Notes under the pieces: generated by a model
Seen by the model: the letters and a program-made list of their open reading frames with translations, nothing else
Told to the model about the DNA's origin: nothing
The model's database searches: none
Program-made: the position numbers and the translations under genes
Shown: piece after piece, positions 21,631 to 32,406 of the stretch
Position numbering within the stretch: position 1 is the first letter of the stretch
Layout of the letters: each line of letters opens with the position of its first letter
Origin: Pelomyxa schiedti
Lineage: Eukaryota > Evosea > Pelobiontida > Pelomyxidae
NCBI GenBank assembly: GCA_020536535.1
Contig: JAHLWZ010000589.1
Span: 1-34,693, forward strand
Length of the DNA: 34,693 nucleotides
Direction: 5' to 3'

Positions 21631-24600
21631 TCATGAAGGAGAGACATTCCTGTTTGCATAGTGCGGCAAGCAAATATTTACAATCAATTAGTAAATACCT
21701 TTGACGAGTAAGTTTTAAAGCAATAATGTGTTCAACATACTTGAGTGCCTTTGTCCATATTACTTCATCATTTAGTCTCATGCATAAGCTGAGACCATCT
21801 ATTTCTTCTCCTTTGATGCTGTTCTTTTGGTTAGAAAATACCAAAATAAACACATACACACTTATATGGAAGGCAAAAAGAGCCATCAGTATGGCTAGTA
21901 ATTGATGTTGCGAGCTCTTTGACACAGCAAGAAACTCCAACAACTGCACGGTCAAAGTTATTGAACCAAAATAATCTTCCCAAATGGACAGCATTTGCTT
22001 CCACAAAGCTATTTTATAAATTGAGCCCAAGAAAGGATAACATGCAGCAATATACAGTTCATAGGTCTCATTTAGTTTCCGAGAAAGGACCAAGGATCGA
22101 GACCCAGTGGAGATCAATTGGTACCTGACCTTTTTTTGAGTGATAGAAAGGAAGGTGGTAGAGTGAAACCTTTTAAATTTCACTTTCAAAATTCGAGCCA
22201 GGGTGTTTAAAAGTAAAGTGAGAAATCCCCAGGCTGTATTATTTTGCGGCCAGTCCATCGCCTTAACGAGAACTGTCAGAGTGGGGTAGGTAACTTTAGT
22301 ACATGTACCTCGATAGAGGAAATGTTCCCGAGTTTAAAACTGTTGATGGTGCCATATGGACCAGAAAAGGAAATATGAAAGGTGTCGTTTATTACATTAC
22401 AGCTATAAACCTCAGTTAAGAATATTTTACATTGGGGGGAATCTCAAAACCTGTTGAGTTGCCGTAACTTTTCTATGGAACAACAAAAATTGTTATATGT
22501 GCAATCTAGTTTACAAGTAAATTTTTGAAGCTCAGAATGGTGCCCAGTATATGTGGCCCAATATCTGGAATTCCTATTAAAATCGAATAAAATGAGATAC
22601 AGAAAAGGTGCCTTTGGTTAAATGTCTGTATTTTACAAGAGGTTTGCAGAGTCCGCTGTTGTTCTGCTTCTGTTTTTTTACATTCTGCATCCAGTGCAGC
22701 GAGCTCCTGCTCTAAATCCTCCACTTGCATTTCTAACTGTTATTATAAGTCGAGCCAACCTAACAGTATTATTTTGTATCAACCGAGGCAATCTTTTTAT
22801 CAAGTGTTGTATCGTCAGATAAATCGGAAATCTTTTGGAGAAGGTTGGTTTTCACCAAAACCTAGGAAAGTGGTTACAAACTTCCACACAGAAAAGAAAA
22901 TGAACAAACTTCATCTTCCCTAAACTTGAGGGTTTGTTCCATCTCTGATATCAAAACGAGGGTGCATTGCCTACAAAGAGGATTGTCAATCCCTATAATT
23001 TGTTGGAAGTGTTTGTTTATTTAGTATCATTGGTAAACTAGTTCTATATAAATATATCCACTCACATGAGGTATCAGATGCAAAACAGAATAATTCCCGA
23101 AGTGCCGGAATCACCTGCGGGTGTAAGGCCGGACTTGATGAAAAGGAAGGTGTGCGGTGACTGAGGGACACCTCAGAGGGCATAAGAGGTGGTTTAAGGG
23201 ACTCAGAACAGGGACTTGTGGGTGCCGAGGTTATTCCACTTGTTCCATGTGAAGAATAAGAATTTACATCTGTACTCGCTGATTGAGGTGTTCTTTTAAA
23301 GCCGAAAGTAGCAGCAGATAATGAGTCAAGCAGCTTACGTGGAGATACTAAAGTCACAAAAGGGGGAGTTGCCATTGGTGGAATTGCATGCAGAGCGGGA
23401 GAAGGAGGGGTAGTATGAGGTGCATGTAAATGAGTTGGAGTTTGTGAGGGTTGTGAGTTTATATTACGGGAGGCACGAATTGCTTTGGGTGTGTGCACAA
23501 TAGGTACTGCACCTTCTTGATCTGAATTGTCCTTAGGGAAATCTTTAGTGGATGCTATCAATGGTGAGGGTGGAGTTGCTGTCAGAGTCCTAGAGCTTGC
23601 TGAACTTGTGTGGTCATCCCATTGAGCCTAAGTTATATTAACTGATGTGCAACCTTTATTCCATAAATACCGGTCTGTCAGAAAAAATTTCTACTAGAGC
23701 CGACGTTGATTGTGCTCTGGGAATAGAAGAAGCCAGGGTCACAATGAGTGGTGCATCCTCTGGAGGGGGTAAAAGGGCTCTAGGGTCTTCCTGACATCCA
23801 TTTGGCTCTGTATGCGTTTGAACTGGTGCAGGCATTCCACTTGACTTGGGACTCTGTGAGACATCCACAGGATGATCCAATGGTGGGAGGCAAGTGTTTT
23901 GCTCAACATGTGCCCCTGTTTGTGCTGTTTGTGTTTGCTTTATCTCAGGTTCTAGTTCTATCTCCCCAGAGGAATCTTTATTCTGTTAAGCAGAGAACTT
24001 ATCAGGGAATTTGCAGGAGTGTGTACTGTGTTTTAGCTTTGATACATCCAAGTTGTGCAAGCTTACATCTAGAACCAACAACTGTTTGCATCTTGAAACA
24101 AAAAGATAGAAAGATAGACAGATAGATGTCAGCCAATTTTCCCACGCGCCGCACAAAAAACGAACCTTTGGCAAATAAACCACTGCTGAGGAGCCACATG
24201 CGAGAATCCCTTTCGGATTTGACACCTCGATTCGGCGAACGGCGCCCCTTGCTGTGATGAACCGTCTGCCGCGGCGGTAGTCGTAGCCCCATGGAACGCG
24301 TTCGCGGAAGCCGACCGCGGCGGCGGGTGCTCCAAGTTGGCGGACGCCCCGACGACGGTCAGGGCGCCGGGCGGCCCGTTGACGCTGGCGCCGCCGAAGC
24401 CCATAATGCCGTTTGCAGCGGCGGAGGCGGCCAGCTTTTTGGGTTTGCCTGGCATCGGCGGCGGCACGAAGGAGTTGAGCGTCACTGTTTTTTTCCTGAG
24501 GTAGTTGCGGCCGGGCCTTGGCGTGGGCGGGGACGTGTTGTTGATGGTGGGGGTCAGCAGCTGCGCATTATGGGATGGTGGAAACTGAGGGGATTGCCGA

Positions 24601-24692
24601 GAAGACCCGCCAGGCATGCGCCTGAGAAGAGGGTCGATAAACCCTGAGACGTCGAAACCCTCAATACTCTGCCGCTGTATGTCCATCGACAT
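21631..24692 (-). CDS. ATG6: Beclin 1 / Atg6 / Vps30 homologue with long disordered N-terminus
   Basis: Beclin is the regulatory subunit of Vps34 PI3-kinase complexes in autophagy and endosomal sorting. ATG at 24692 (MSMDIQRQ). Several hundred Ser/Pro/Thr-rich residues come first (24692-23070), far longer than the roughly 150 residues usual before the coiled coil. Then come the beclin CxxC (NPLCRQCTLVL, ~22975), a coiled coil (EDLEQELAALDAECKKTE, ~22710) and the C-terminal fold: DTFHISFSGPYGTINSFKLG (~22350), DWPQNNTAWGFLTLLLNTLA and WTKALKYVEHIIAL, which align with human FHIWHSGQFGTINNFRLG, WNEINAAWG and EQWTKALKF. With a last 49-nt intron spliced out the protein ends at 21631; unspliced, the frame runs to 21617. 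The membrane-binding end is thus conserved in length. Converges on the sirtuin gene at about 125 bp. Confidence 0.85.
24105..24127 (+). repeat. GATA-type simple repeat
   Basis: Six imperfect GATA/GACA units in an intron of the beclin gene. An ordinary microsatellite. Confidence 0.6.
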
Positions 24693-25025
24693 GTCAGGCA
24701 AAAGAGCAGGGTTGATTTATTGTGTGGCTTTTTGAGTGATCGTATTCGATGAAACAAATGTCACAAAAGTCAGGCACATCGTTCCTTCTTTTCTGGATCT
24801 GACAGATCAATCGGGTCAGTCAACGAACACCAACACAGGAGCTTGCCAGAGTGGCACCCAAATATCCGACGGAAGATTTCTCAAAGAACGAAAGGCATTC
24901 CCGAACCAGACCGTTGGCCACTTTCCTTGAACGTTGCAGAGGGACAACAAAACTCAAACTACGAATTCGTTCAAAAACCAACAACAACAAAAAACAAACA
25001 AACCCGCACGCCGCCTGCTCAAACG
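24693..25025. promoter_or_regulatory. Divergent promoter region (beclin / 2H protein)
   Basis: This 333-bp spacer separates ATGs at 24692 (-) and 25026 (+). The last 60 bases before 25026 are A/C-rich (AACAACAACAAAAAAC type), typical of an unstructured 5' UTR. Long frames here lack an ATG and conserved motifs. Nothing else seen. Confidence 0.4.
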
Positions 25026-26396
25026 ATGGACCAATTAGAAGAACTCTACGCCTCCGGATTCATCCAACAAGAAGAATACGAGGAACGCAAAGCCGCACTC
25101 CTAGCATCAGGAGGAGGCGGCGCCTCGACATCGACGTCACGGCCCCGCCGCGGCTCGATACCATCGCTCACCGAGCAGATCTCCACCGTCCAAATTTCGG
25201 AGGAGGCCCCTCAGCCCACAACACCCACGCTCTCGCCCAGGGCGTCGAGCCCCATCATTTCTTCCCGAAATTCTGACAGCTCGTCGTCGGACCGCGAGGA
25301 AAGCCCGCCTCCAGTTGCCAGGAGGGCTTCTCCTGTTATGGATGTGTGTTTGTTTCTCGGAATTAGTATATTTAACTGCTTACCCTGTACCTACAATAAA
25401 CTTCCCAAACAATCACTTTTTTTTTTTGTTGTGGTTGTTACTTATATGTAACTGTTAATAGAAGAGGACTGAGGAACCAAAAAGGACAACACCCCCACCT
25501 CAAAGAAGGAGGAGTGTATCTCCACCAAGGGTTCCTTCTGCTGCAGTAGCAAAGGTTTGGCAATGCTACTCTTTCATCTTATGCTCATCCAAGCACTTTT
25601 TTTTTTTTTTTTTTTTGCAGCCAAGCATTCCCAAAAATATTGGAGAGTTCTCTCGCTTTGCTATGTATGTTTCACTTGTTGCACTTCCACCTCCGCAGTT
25701 CTGGAAGCCAATCGTAGACATCAAAAAGAACGTATGTATCTTCTATCGTGCAACGCTTCTAATGGTAAAAGCACATGAATCCCAGGATAAAGCGCCCTCC
25801 TTATCCTCACATGACCTTGCTTCAGCCTTTTGTGGAGCCTGATAGGTTTGACGATGCCGTTGTAGTTCTGAGAGAAGCTTTGCGCTCAGTTTGACATTTG
25901 CATTTACTTTATGCATAATAACCCAAAATCAGGTTAATCCCTTCCAAATTCGAATAGCCAGATTTGAGATATACAACAATGACAGCTCCTTCACTCTATT
26001 CCTGAATCCAGAGACTACACCTCCAAATTCCCTCCAGCGCTTGTTTGAGACTTGCAGGCCAGTTTTCCCCAATCTGGAGCCAAAGTCATTTGATCCCCAC
26101 ATTGGTGTTGGTTACTTCAAGTCAAAGGCTCAGACTGAGGAACTTCAGGTTCTTTGTTATCTACGCCTTAGTAAGTGCTAATTTTACACAGAGGAAGTAC
26201 CAGTCAGCCTGGAAGACCATTGACTTTACTGTAAAAGAAATTTACATCATGTCTCGAGTCTCTGAGACCGACCCATTTGAGGTACTCATTCCTTGTTGCA
26301 ATTCTTTTATTGTTCACATAAAAACAGGTCAGAAGGGTTATTCCCATTGGTCCAACAGAAAGCGCACCACACTTCAAAAATGTTCCCCTTTATTAA
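25026..26396 (+). CDS. SHOCT-like N-terminus plus 2H phosphoesterase / RNA-ligase-like domain
   Basis: The ATG at 25026 gives MDQLEELYASGFIQQEEYEE, a short helical hairpin like the SHOCT motif (hydrophobic, Gly, Ile, then acidic-aromatic pairs and KAALL). A disordered Ser/Pro/Arg-rich stretch follows (25110-25555), crossing an intron. The C-terminal domain (25620-26396) resembles LigT/2'-5' RNA ligase 2H phosphoesterases: FAMYVSLVALPPPQFWKPI, first motif PHMTLLQPF (~25810), EIYNNDSSFTLFLNP, second motif FDPHIGVGYF (~26095), and DFTVKEIYIMSR. Such enzymes use two His-x-Thr/Ser motifs on cyclic or 2' phosphates. Here the first is intact (HMT), while the second has Gly in place of Thr/Ser (HIG), so activity is uncertain. 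Joins are phase-clean; ends at TAA. Substrate unknown. Confidence 0.75.
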
Positions 26397-26811
26397 CTTA
26401 TTCAATTCCCAATGCACACACCACAAGAACACTCCATTATCCCCAATAAAAACAATTGGATTTGTGCTTTTCTCAGTGTTAACCACACGAGGCTTTCTCT
26501 CACTCGTGTGCCGCCATTATGAGCACCGAATAAAACTCTTAAAATTATTCATACCTGTTTGGGCCTATGTCTTCGAGGACTTGGGATACAAACACTGTGA
26601 CTCTCAGTGTGCATCCCAAATGGGCCCACCAGATTCGTAGGTACAGTAGGCCAAAACCACTACCGGAAATGTCACGGCATTATGGGTAGTACGGTGACCC
26701 AGAACCCCAATTTCGCAACGATCACTCCCGCCGGAGACACACATCAACGACATCAATACAGCCACAAATTAAAGCACCGAAGGGCGCGCACGGCCTAGCA
26801 GACCCATAATC
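26397..26811 (+). promoter_or_regulatory. Intergenic region upstream of the polyferredoxin gene
   Basis: This 415-bp gap lies between two plus-strand genes. The first half is AT-rich 3' flank with an AATAAA at 26443-26448, a plausible poly(A) signal for the 2H gene. The second half (26580-26811) is more GC-rich and should hold the promoter. GCATTATGGG at 26679-26688 also occurs at 24567-24576. No conserved coding sequence was seen. Confidence 0.4.
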
Positions 26812-28500
26812 ATGTCTGGGGTGGCGATTGCGACATCTAACCCCACGGTGCAGGGCTCTGGGGAGCGCGACGAGGACAAGACGCCCCTCCTTTCCGCCGT
26901 CAACGACGGCACAGGGAGGTACCCCGTAGTGGTTGTGGCCTCGGAGCCCAACAGACTTGTGGGACACCACCACCATCACCACCAGAACAGCGGCTCAGGC
27001 ACGGATTCGCAACCAAAGCACTACAGCCAGCCCATAATCTCGTCCACGGCGGCCACCGCGGGCACATCCGTGGCCGTGGTTCTTCCCGCGGCGACGGCCA
27101 CGCCCCCGCCCAGCTCGCTCTCGCCCAACCCCCAGGGGATCCTGGCCGTCTCGCCCTCGAACCGCGCGGCGATGCTCGCGGCGTCGCCCCCGCGCTCGAG
27201 CACGGGCAGCTACATCGACTTTGGCATGGTGGGCCTGGAGGACGACGACTTCGAGTGGGACGAGAACGGCAAGAGGACCAACAGCAGGACCAGCAGCCGG
27301 ACCCGGCGCCCGCCCAACCCCGCCATGGCCGGGAAGCGGAACCCAGCGGGGGACGTCTCGGCCAGGACCCCAGGGGGCCGGGGGGCCGCCGGCGGGCGCG
27401 GGGGCGGGGGCAAGGCAGAGGGGAACCCGCCGGCCAAGGGGGGGGACTCTGGGGGCGACGGGAAGGGGGCGGCGGGCTGCTGGGCCGCGAGGAAGCCGCC
27501 GCCGCCGACGGCCCTGGGGCTGTCGTGGCACAAGCTGGTCATGTTCATTGCTTTTCTGTGCACTGTTTATGTGGCGTGGACCTACATCAACATATCGTGG
27601 ATCGCAGTGTACGCCGGCGACTACTTTGTGAATAGGTTTTTCTGCATTTTTGGCTGGTCCGAGGTATTCGTTATAGCGCTGTGGGGGATATGGCGTTCAT
27701 ACGTTGCTCTGACACCTCAGGATAGCACGAGGGCGATGGTCATTGTGAGCAGCACCGTTTTGGTTTATGGCCTTATACCAATGGCTGGCATCACTGAGCC
27801 TTGCCTGGGCTACGGCAGGGACGGCTGCGTGTTCCCCGCAGCACACGAGCCTGCGAGCTTCTCTTTCTTCGCCCTTTGGGGGCTGACTCTTCTTTTCGGC
27901 CGCCGCGTTGACTGCGGATACTGCTGCACCTGTGTAGGGTTGAGAGAAACAGCCGGATACTGCTACAGGCACCGCACACCCCGCCAAAGGTTCCTATGGC
28001 TTTTCGTGCGGCACTTGAAGTGGCTCTACCTTGCTTGGATGTTCCTGTTTATGTTCTGCCTCCTGCCAATCCACTGGGTTCTCGACTCCTTCATGTACCG
28101 CTTTGTGAACTTTGTTCTCGACTGGTTCTGGGCCGTAGTGCTGATTCCATACTACTCATCACTCATGCTCATGCCGCTTCTGGGAAACCGTAATTTCTGC
28201 CGCTGGCTGTGCCCATTCGGGGCTCTGTGGGGCCTGTCAAACAAGCTTGGGTTCTACATCATCAAGGCAGATAGTTCCAAGTGCGTGCATTGCCGTCTGT
28301 GTGAGAGCGTGTGTGACATGGGCGTGCCGGTTGAGGAGCTGGTCAACAAGGATGGGAAGATAACATCGCCTGACTGCATGGGCTGTGGCCGGTGTGTGGC
28401 GGTCTGTCCTAAGAAGGTGCTCAAGATAGAGGACGTGCGTGATGTGGCTAGAAGGGCTATTGATTATGTTAAGAGGAAGCAGACAAATGAAGCTGTGTAG
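26812..28500 (+). CDS. Intronless membrane polyferredoxin (NapH/NosR/CcoG-like)
   Basis: 562 residues from ATG to TAG in one exon. Residues ~1-235 are Pro/Ser/Gly/Arg-rich and disordered, with a six-His run and very high GC. From ~238 there are about six hydrophobic spans (LVMFIAFLCTVYVAWTYI; MVIVSSTVLVYGLIPMAG; FSFFALWGLTLLFGRR; WLYLAWMFLFMFCLLPIHW; FWAVVLIPYYSSLMLMPLLG). Two cysteine loops follow membrane spans in NapH/NosR style: DCGYCCTCVG and NFCRWLCPFGALWG. The tail has two 4Fe-4S ferredoxin motifs, CVHCRLCESVC and CMGCGRCVAVCP, both with four cysteines, so two clusters are expected. Known relatives pass electrons between quinol or ferredoxin and a partner in bacterial membranes. Lack of introns and high GC set it apart from every neighbour and suggest transfer, with a eukaryote-style N-terminal extension. 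Membrane and electron partner unknown. Confidence 0.8.
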   Translation: MSGVAIATSNPTVQGSGERDEDKTPLLSAVNDGTGRYPVVVVASEPNRLVGHHHHHHQNSGSGTDSQPKHYSQPIISSTAATAGTSVAVVLPAATATPPPSSLSPNPQGILAVSPSNRAAMLAASPPRSSTGSYIDFGMVGLEDDDFEWDENGKRTNSRTSSRTRRPPNPAMAGKRNPAGDVSARTPGGRGAAGGRGGGGKAEGNPPAKGGDSGGDGKGAAGCWAARKPPPPTALGLSWHKLVMFIAFLCTVYVAWTYINISWIAVYAGDYFVNRFFCIFGWSEVFVIALWGIWRSYVALTPQDSTRAMVIVSSTVLVYGLIPMAGITEPCLGYGRDGCVFPAAHEPASFSFFALWGLTLLFGRRVDCGYCCTCVGLRETAGYCYRHRTPRQRFLWLFVRHLKWLYLAWMFLFMFCLLPIHWVLDSFMYRFVNFVLDWFWAVVLIPYYSSLMLMPLLGNRNFCRWLCPFGALWGLSNKLGFYIIKADSSKCVHCRLCESVCDMGVPVEELVNKDGKITSPDCMGCGRCVAVCPKKVLKIEDVRDVARRAIDYVKRKQTNEAV

Positions 28501-28509
28501 CAAAAGGGA

Positions 28510-28515
28510 AATAAA
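28510..28515 (+). terminator. Poly(A) signal of the polyferredoxin gene
   Basis: AATAAA begins 10 bases after the stop codon, which implies a very short 3' UTR. The convergent gene's stop is at 28591. Confidence 0.55.
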
Positions 28516-28590
28516 ATGATAATGTTATACAACAAGGCTGTTTCTTGGTTTTTTTGTTGGGGTTTTTTTTTTGCTGTGATTGATGGGGGT

Positions 28591-30019
28591 TTATTCCTCG
28601 TCTGGGTAGATGGCCATTTCAGCATCAGGCTCACTTGTGAGAATGGAGAGCGACTCTTGTGACTTTTGTAACTCGGCCAGCAATCGTTCGTTGTTTTTCT
28701 GCAATGATTGGATTTGGTGGTTGAAGACGGGGCTATTTTGCATCAAGACTTCAGTGTTTAGTTTGTACACTCTTAGAATAAGATCTACGCCACATTAGAA
28801 CCATAGAGATACTACTAGACTTACCTTGGATCAAAGAGGCATTCTCTTGGAGTTGTTTGTTCATAATTTCCACTTTCTGGGAATAAGACTCGGCTTTATC
28901 TAGGATATCGGGATTGGTGCATGATTGAGTCTGCTCAGCTACAAACCTAAAAGATGAAGGTTATCAATGTTATTGCATAAAAGAACGGACGGACATAGGT
29001 TGGGTGAGGTGAACAGCTGGATGACACATAGTAGCAACAACCCTAGGTTTATCAGCGTGTATAACTTCTTTTTCCGTATTATCTCCTGGTAGAGGTTCCA
29101 TATAACCATTATTTTCTTTTCCGGTTTGCCCTGCTGTGCTTCCTATTAGAGGCTGTTGTGCTGCTCTTCTCTCTTGGGATTCTATAACTGCAGGAAGGGG
29201 TGTAGTATGTAGTGTTCGGGGTGCTGTGGGTAGTTCAGGCGTAGATAGGTGATTTTGGGTTGGGATTGGAGAGGGGTTCGTGGCAGAAAATTTTGTGTTC
29301 AGTTTTAGTGAAATACAAGGTTTCTGACAAAACTTCATAGTGCTGTGGTAAAAGTTACTTTGTTTTGGATGAAACACTCACTCGTACCTGGAGAGAAATC
29401 TAGGAGGACTGTACAGTTGTCAGATAGTGAGTGAGGAAGATGAGACACACCACAGGGGTTTATTAGTAAGAATATTCCTTGGTGCCGGTTGTGGCTCCGG
29501 TGCAGTATCCAGACCTAGAAGAATTTAACCGAAGTTATTGTACAAAAGAGCACACTGACTTTCGGAAGGAGGAGAGATCACAACAGTAGGAGTAGTCATT
29601 TCAGTGGTCGGATACGGAAGCTTCATAGGAGGTGCCACTTCCTTCACAGTTTGGAGCGGCGTTTCCTCCATTGACACAGTAGTACGGTCACTTTGTGGTC
29701 CGACAGGAAATGTCGAGGATCGATGTTGCTCGGCCGTAGAAACAGCACTGTCAACAAAAAGTGGTTTCTTTATGGCCGCATCAGTGTTCCCCTTGCCAAG
29801 CGTCGCTAATGAGCATCATAAATTATGGAATTACGAAAAGAGATCACTACGTGGAGCTTTGAAAGACAAGTTTGACAGTGCAGGGGCTGAACTGCCCCGT
29901 TGCATGACTCCAACCTTGGGTGCATCTGTGCAGTGCAAAGCTGTTTCACTGCCTTCGAATTGGAAAGACAGAGATTGCGCCTGTAGAGTGGGTCCTGGTT
30001 TGAGTTTAAACTGCTCCAT
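28591..30019 (-). CDS. Disordered Ser/Thr/Pro-rich protein with C-terminal coiled coil
   Basis: Starts at ATG 30019 (MEQFKLKPGPTLQAQSLSFQ) and ends at TAA 28591. The N-terminal two thirds are low complexity with many Ser, Thr and Pro, in exons near 30019-29850, 29810-29565, 29515-29400 and 29370-29000. The last two exons form a long predicted coiled coil: AESYSQKVEIMNKQLQENAS joins at phase 1 to DLILRVYKLNTEVLMQ, then IQSLQKNNERLLAELQKSQE, ending EMAIYPDEE. Both terminal introns have clean splice sites (for example GTAAGT after ENASLIQ). I do not recognise a family. It may be a scaffold or cytoskeletal adaptor, but this is only a guess. It lies 3' of the Myb gene on the same strand. The middle exon near 29400-29520 is the least certain. 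Confidence 0.6.
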
Positions 30020-30298
30020 TACAGCTCGAGTATTAAGTAAAAAAAAGTGGAGGAGATCCTCACTAACAACAAAAAAAAGTGTCAACGAATGTTATTGCCC
30101 TGACCTGTCAACAGCTTAAAATTCCCCCCGTACCCCTTTTTTCCCTCTCACGTTGTCGCGAACGAAAAAAAAAAAAAGGAATTATGATGAAAGGAGGTAT
30201 AATTTTGCAGTTTACAACAAAAAGTACACGGGTTTTCCACAAACAAAAAACAAAACTGCCTGCCAGTAACAGACCTAGAAACACAACAAGGATTGCCT

Positions 30299-32406
30299 CT
30301 ACACATTCTGACCATCAAACTGCCACAAGGTATTGTCCAGCCAGGGAGTTAACTCAGCAAAATCTAGTGAGAGTGTAAGCGTTTGGTGAAAGCCATAGAA
30401 AGGAAGCTATACCTGGCCCGAACGCGGGTTCGGAAGGAGAAGGCTCTTGTGGAGAAATGGCTTGAAGTACATTTGCCTCTAAACAAACATCTGGCGATGT
30501 GCTCACTCGCTGCTGTAAATTCTATTGTGCGTTAGTAGTGGAAAAAAAGAAAAGTTGGTTCGGGCTCACATATTGTTCATGCCAATCGTCACAGAGAAAC
30601 GAGGGAGAGCACAAGGAAGATGGAGTCGATGGTGGGGCCACATCAGACTCGTAGGATACATGATTGATAGACTGGGAATTGAAGTCCCTGGGGAAATTAT
30701 TACAACAGAGTGGTGAAGAAATTGCAGCTGATTCGGGAGGTGTATTGGTATCATATACATAGGAGGGGTTGATGTTTTGGGGTATGTCACATATGAGGGA
30801 TGTTTGAGGGGCCATAAACTCAGAGGGTCCTGTGAAGCTGGGGGAGGAGAGATTTGGAGTGGAGACACCCAAGAAACCAAAATTTTGTGCAGAGTCGCAA
30901 GCGATTTTGCACAACTGAGGGGATACGTCTCCACTGAGAGACAGCTGAGCTGGAGGGAGCTGCAAGGAGGAGAATGAATTGGGGGAGCCTTGAAGAGCCA
31001 AGGACGACAAGGAGGAAAGAGTTGATGCTAGTGTTGGTGAAGGGCCACAAGGAGGTGATACTGAAGGTGAGGGAGAAGTGGGGGACAAAGCAGGTCCTCC
31101 CTGAGGAAATTGGGATGTAGAGCTTGGCATTAAGTTGGGCCACAAAGATTTTCCACACAACGCTTGAAGAAGGCTTCCAGTTGGCCCAGATGGAACAACG
31201 AGAGGGAGAAGAATTTGATGGAGAGAAGGATAAGAAGATGACACGTTGGGCTGGTGAGGTTGCATAAGGGGAGACAGTGACAAGGGTTCGAATTTGACCG
31301 GAGGAATTTGTGAACCAGAGAGTGCTGGGGAAGAGGCACTGGAAAGAGAAGGAACTCCTGCGAAATTTCCCTCGTCGGAGGACTCCTTCTCCTGAAAACA
31401 ATCTTCAGGAGACTCCTGAAGTTCGGGTTGCTGCTCTACAGAGAGCGGTGCTTGCTTGGGAGACACCCTACCATCTGCCGGGAGTAAATCTGCTTGTGCA
31501 TCCACAGATGATTCCGGGGTCTGGTGGCGTTAGAACAAACAATGGAGATGTATTAAACATCTGACCTCAAAAGCCAAAGAGGCATCCAGCAAGTGTTTGC
31601 GTGGTCTCTTGTGAGACGGTGAAGCAATACCAACTTCCCCTGGGGTTCGTGGTCGTTGTCTCGGAGAAGTATCTCCGGACTCACGACTCGGATCCAAAAA
31701 CCTCCTCTAAAAAGAATTAAAAATATACAAAGAAAAAAAGAGAAGCTGCCTTAAGGGTGGAATTCCATCGGTTTTTGATGGCATTCGCAGGTCGTCCTTT
31801 GAGAATCTTTGAAATCTCCGTCCACTTATTGCCCATAGAATTGTGGGCCTTAATAATAAGGTCATCCTCTTGCTCGGTCCAAGCATCTTTGCGGACTTCG
31901 GGTGCAAGATGATTATAGTACCTGAGGTACTGTAAGACAACACTCGTGGGTGCGAATGATGCTCGCCTTTCACGGCACTGTTTACCGACACGACCGCCTA
32001 TCTTAGACGCAACCACGGTCCAGTCTTTGGGACCAAACTCACGCACAAGGTGCAACAACATTGTGTCTTCCTAAGACAAAATGAGCTGGAAAAATACCGT
32101 CCCAGGATGCATACATCACTAGTCCATGGTCCTTTTTTTGCATTGGGTCGATTGCTGAGAGTTTATTGGTTCGTGCGTAGATGTGTTTGAAGGGGGGAAA
32201 AAACAAAAAAGAGTCAGAAATACCCATCGGCATCGGGACTGGGAGGCTACATGGGAAATAGATGTTAAAAAACGAAGGGAAAAAAAAAGATGTGCGTAGA
32301 TAAAACGCGAGGCGAGGATAGATCTGAGACGCACCAACGAAGCACTGTCGAGTTTTGTTTTATTTCGCTTGGTGACGACTTTATGCTCTACCAGCCCTTT
32401 GCCCAT
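30299..32406 (-). CDS. R2R3-type Myb transcription factor
   Basis: Probable sequence-specific DNA-binding regulator. ATG at 32406 (MGKGLVEHKVVTKRNKTK, basic). Two short introns later the R2 repeat begins: KKGPWTSD joins EDTMLLHLVREFGPKDWTVV and IGGRVGKQCRERR. R3 follows: DAWTEQEDDLIIKAHNSMG, NKWTEISKILKGR, NAIKNRWNSTLK. The tryptophan spacing and the NRWNS recognition helix match animal c-Myb. Within R2 the third tryptophan (c-Myb RWHN) is replaced (RRASF), a divergent spot. Downstream is a basic segment (SPSHKRPRKHLL) and over 300 Ser/Pro-rich residues (31500-30560), typical of an activation domain. The last exons give NLQQRVSTSPDV and DFAELTPWLDNTLWQFDG, an acidic-aromatic end that may be an activation motif. 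TAG at 30301-30299. The divergent promoter is shared with the glycosidase gene. Confidence 0.85.

Noticed and set aside
21616-22258. A stand-alone multi-span membrane protein
   Set aside because: The hydrophobic stretches are partly translated introns. The exons match the Beclin C-terminal fold.
22986-23880. Two separate Pro/Ser-rich genes on the minus strand
   Set aside because: They join in phase to each other and then to the beclin CxxC and coiled coil.
26995-27563. Long minus-strand frames opposite the polyferredoxin N-terminus
   Set aside because: High GC removes stop codons on all frames. The Arg/Pro/Gly content mirrors the plus strand, and no domain appears.
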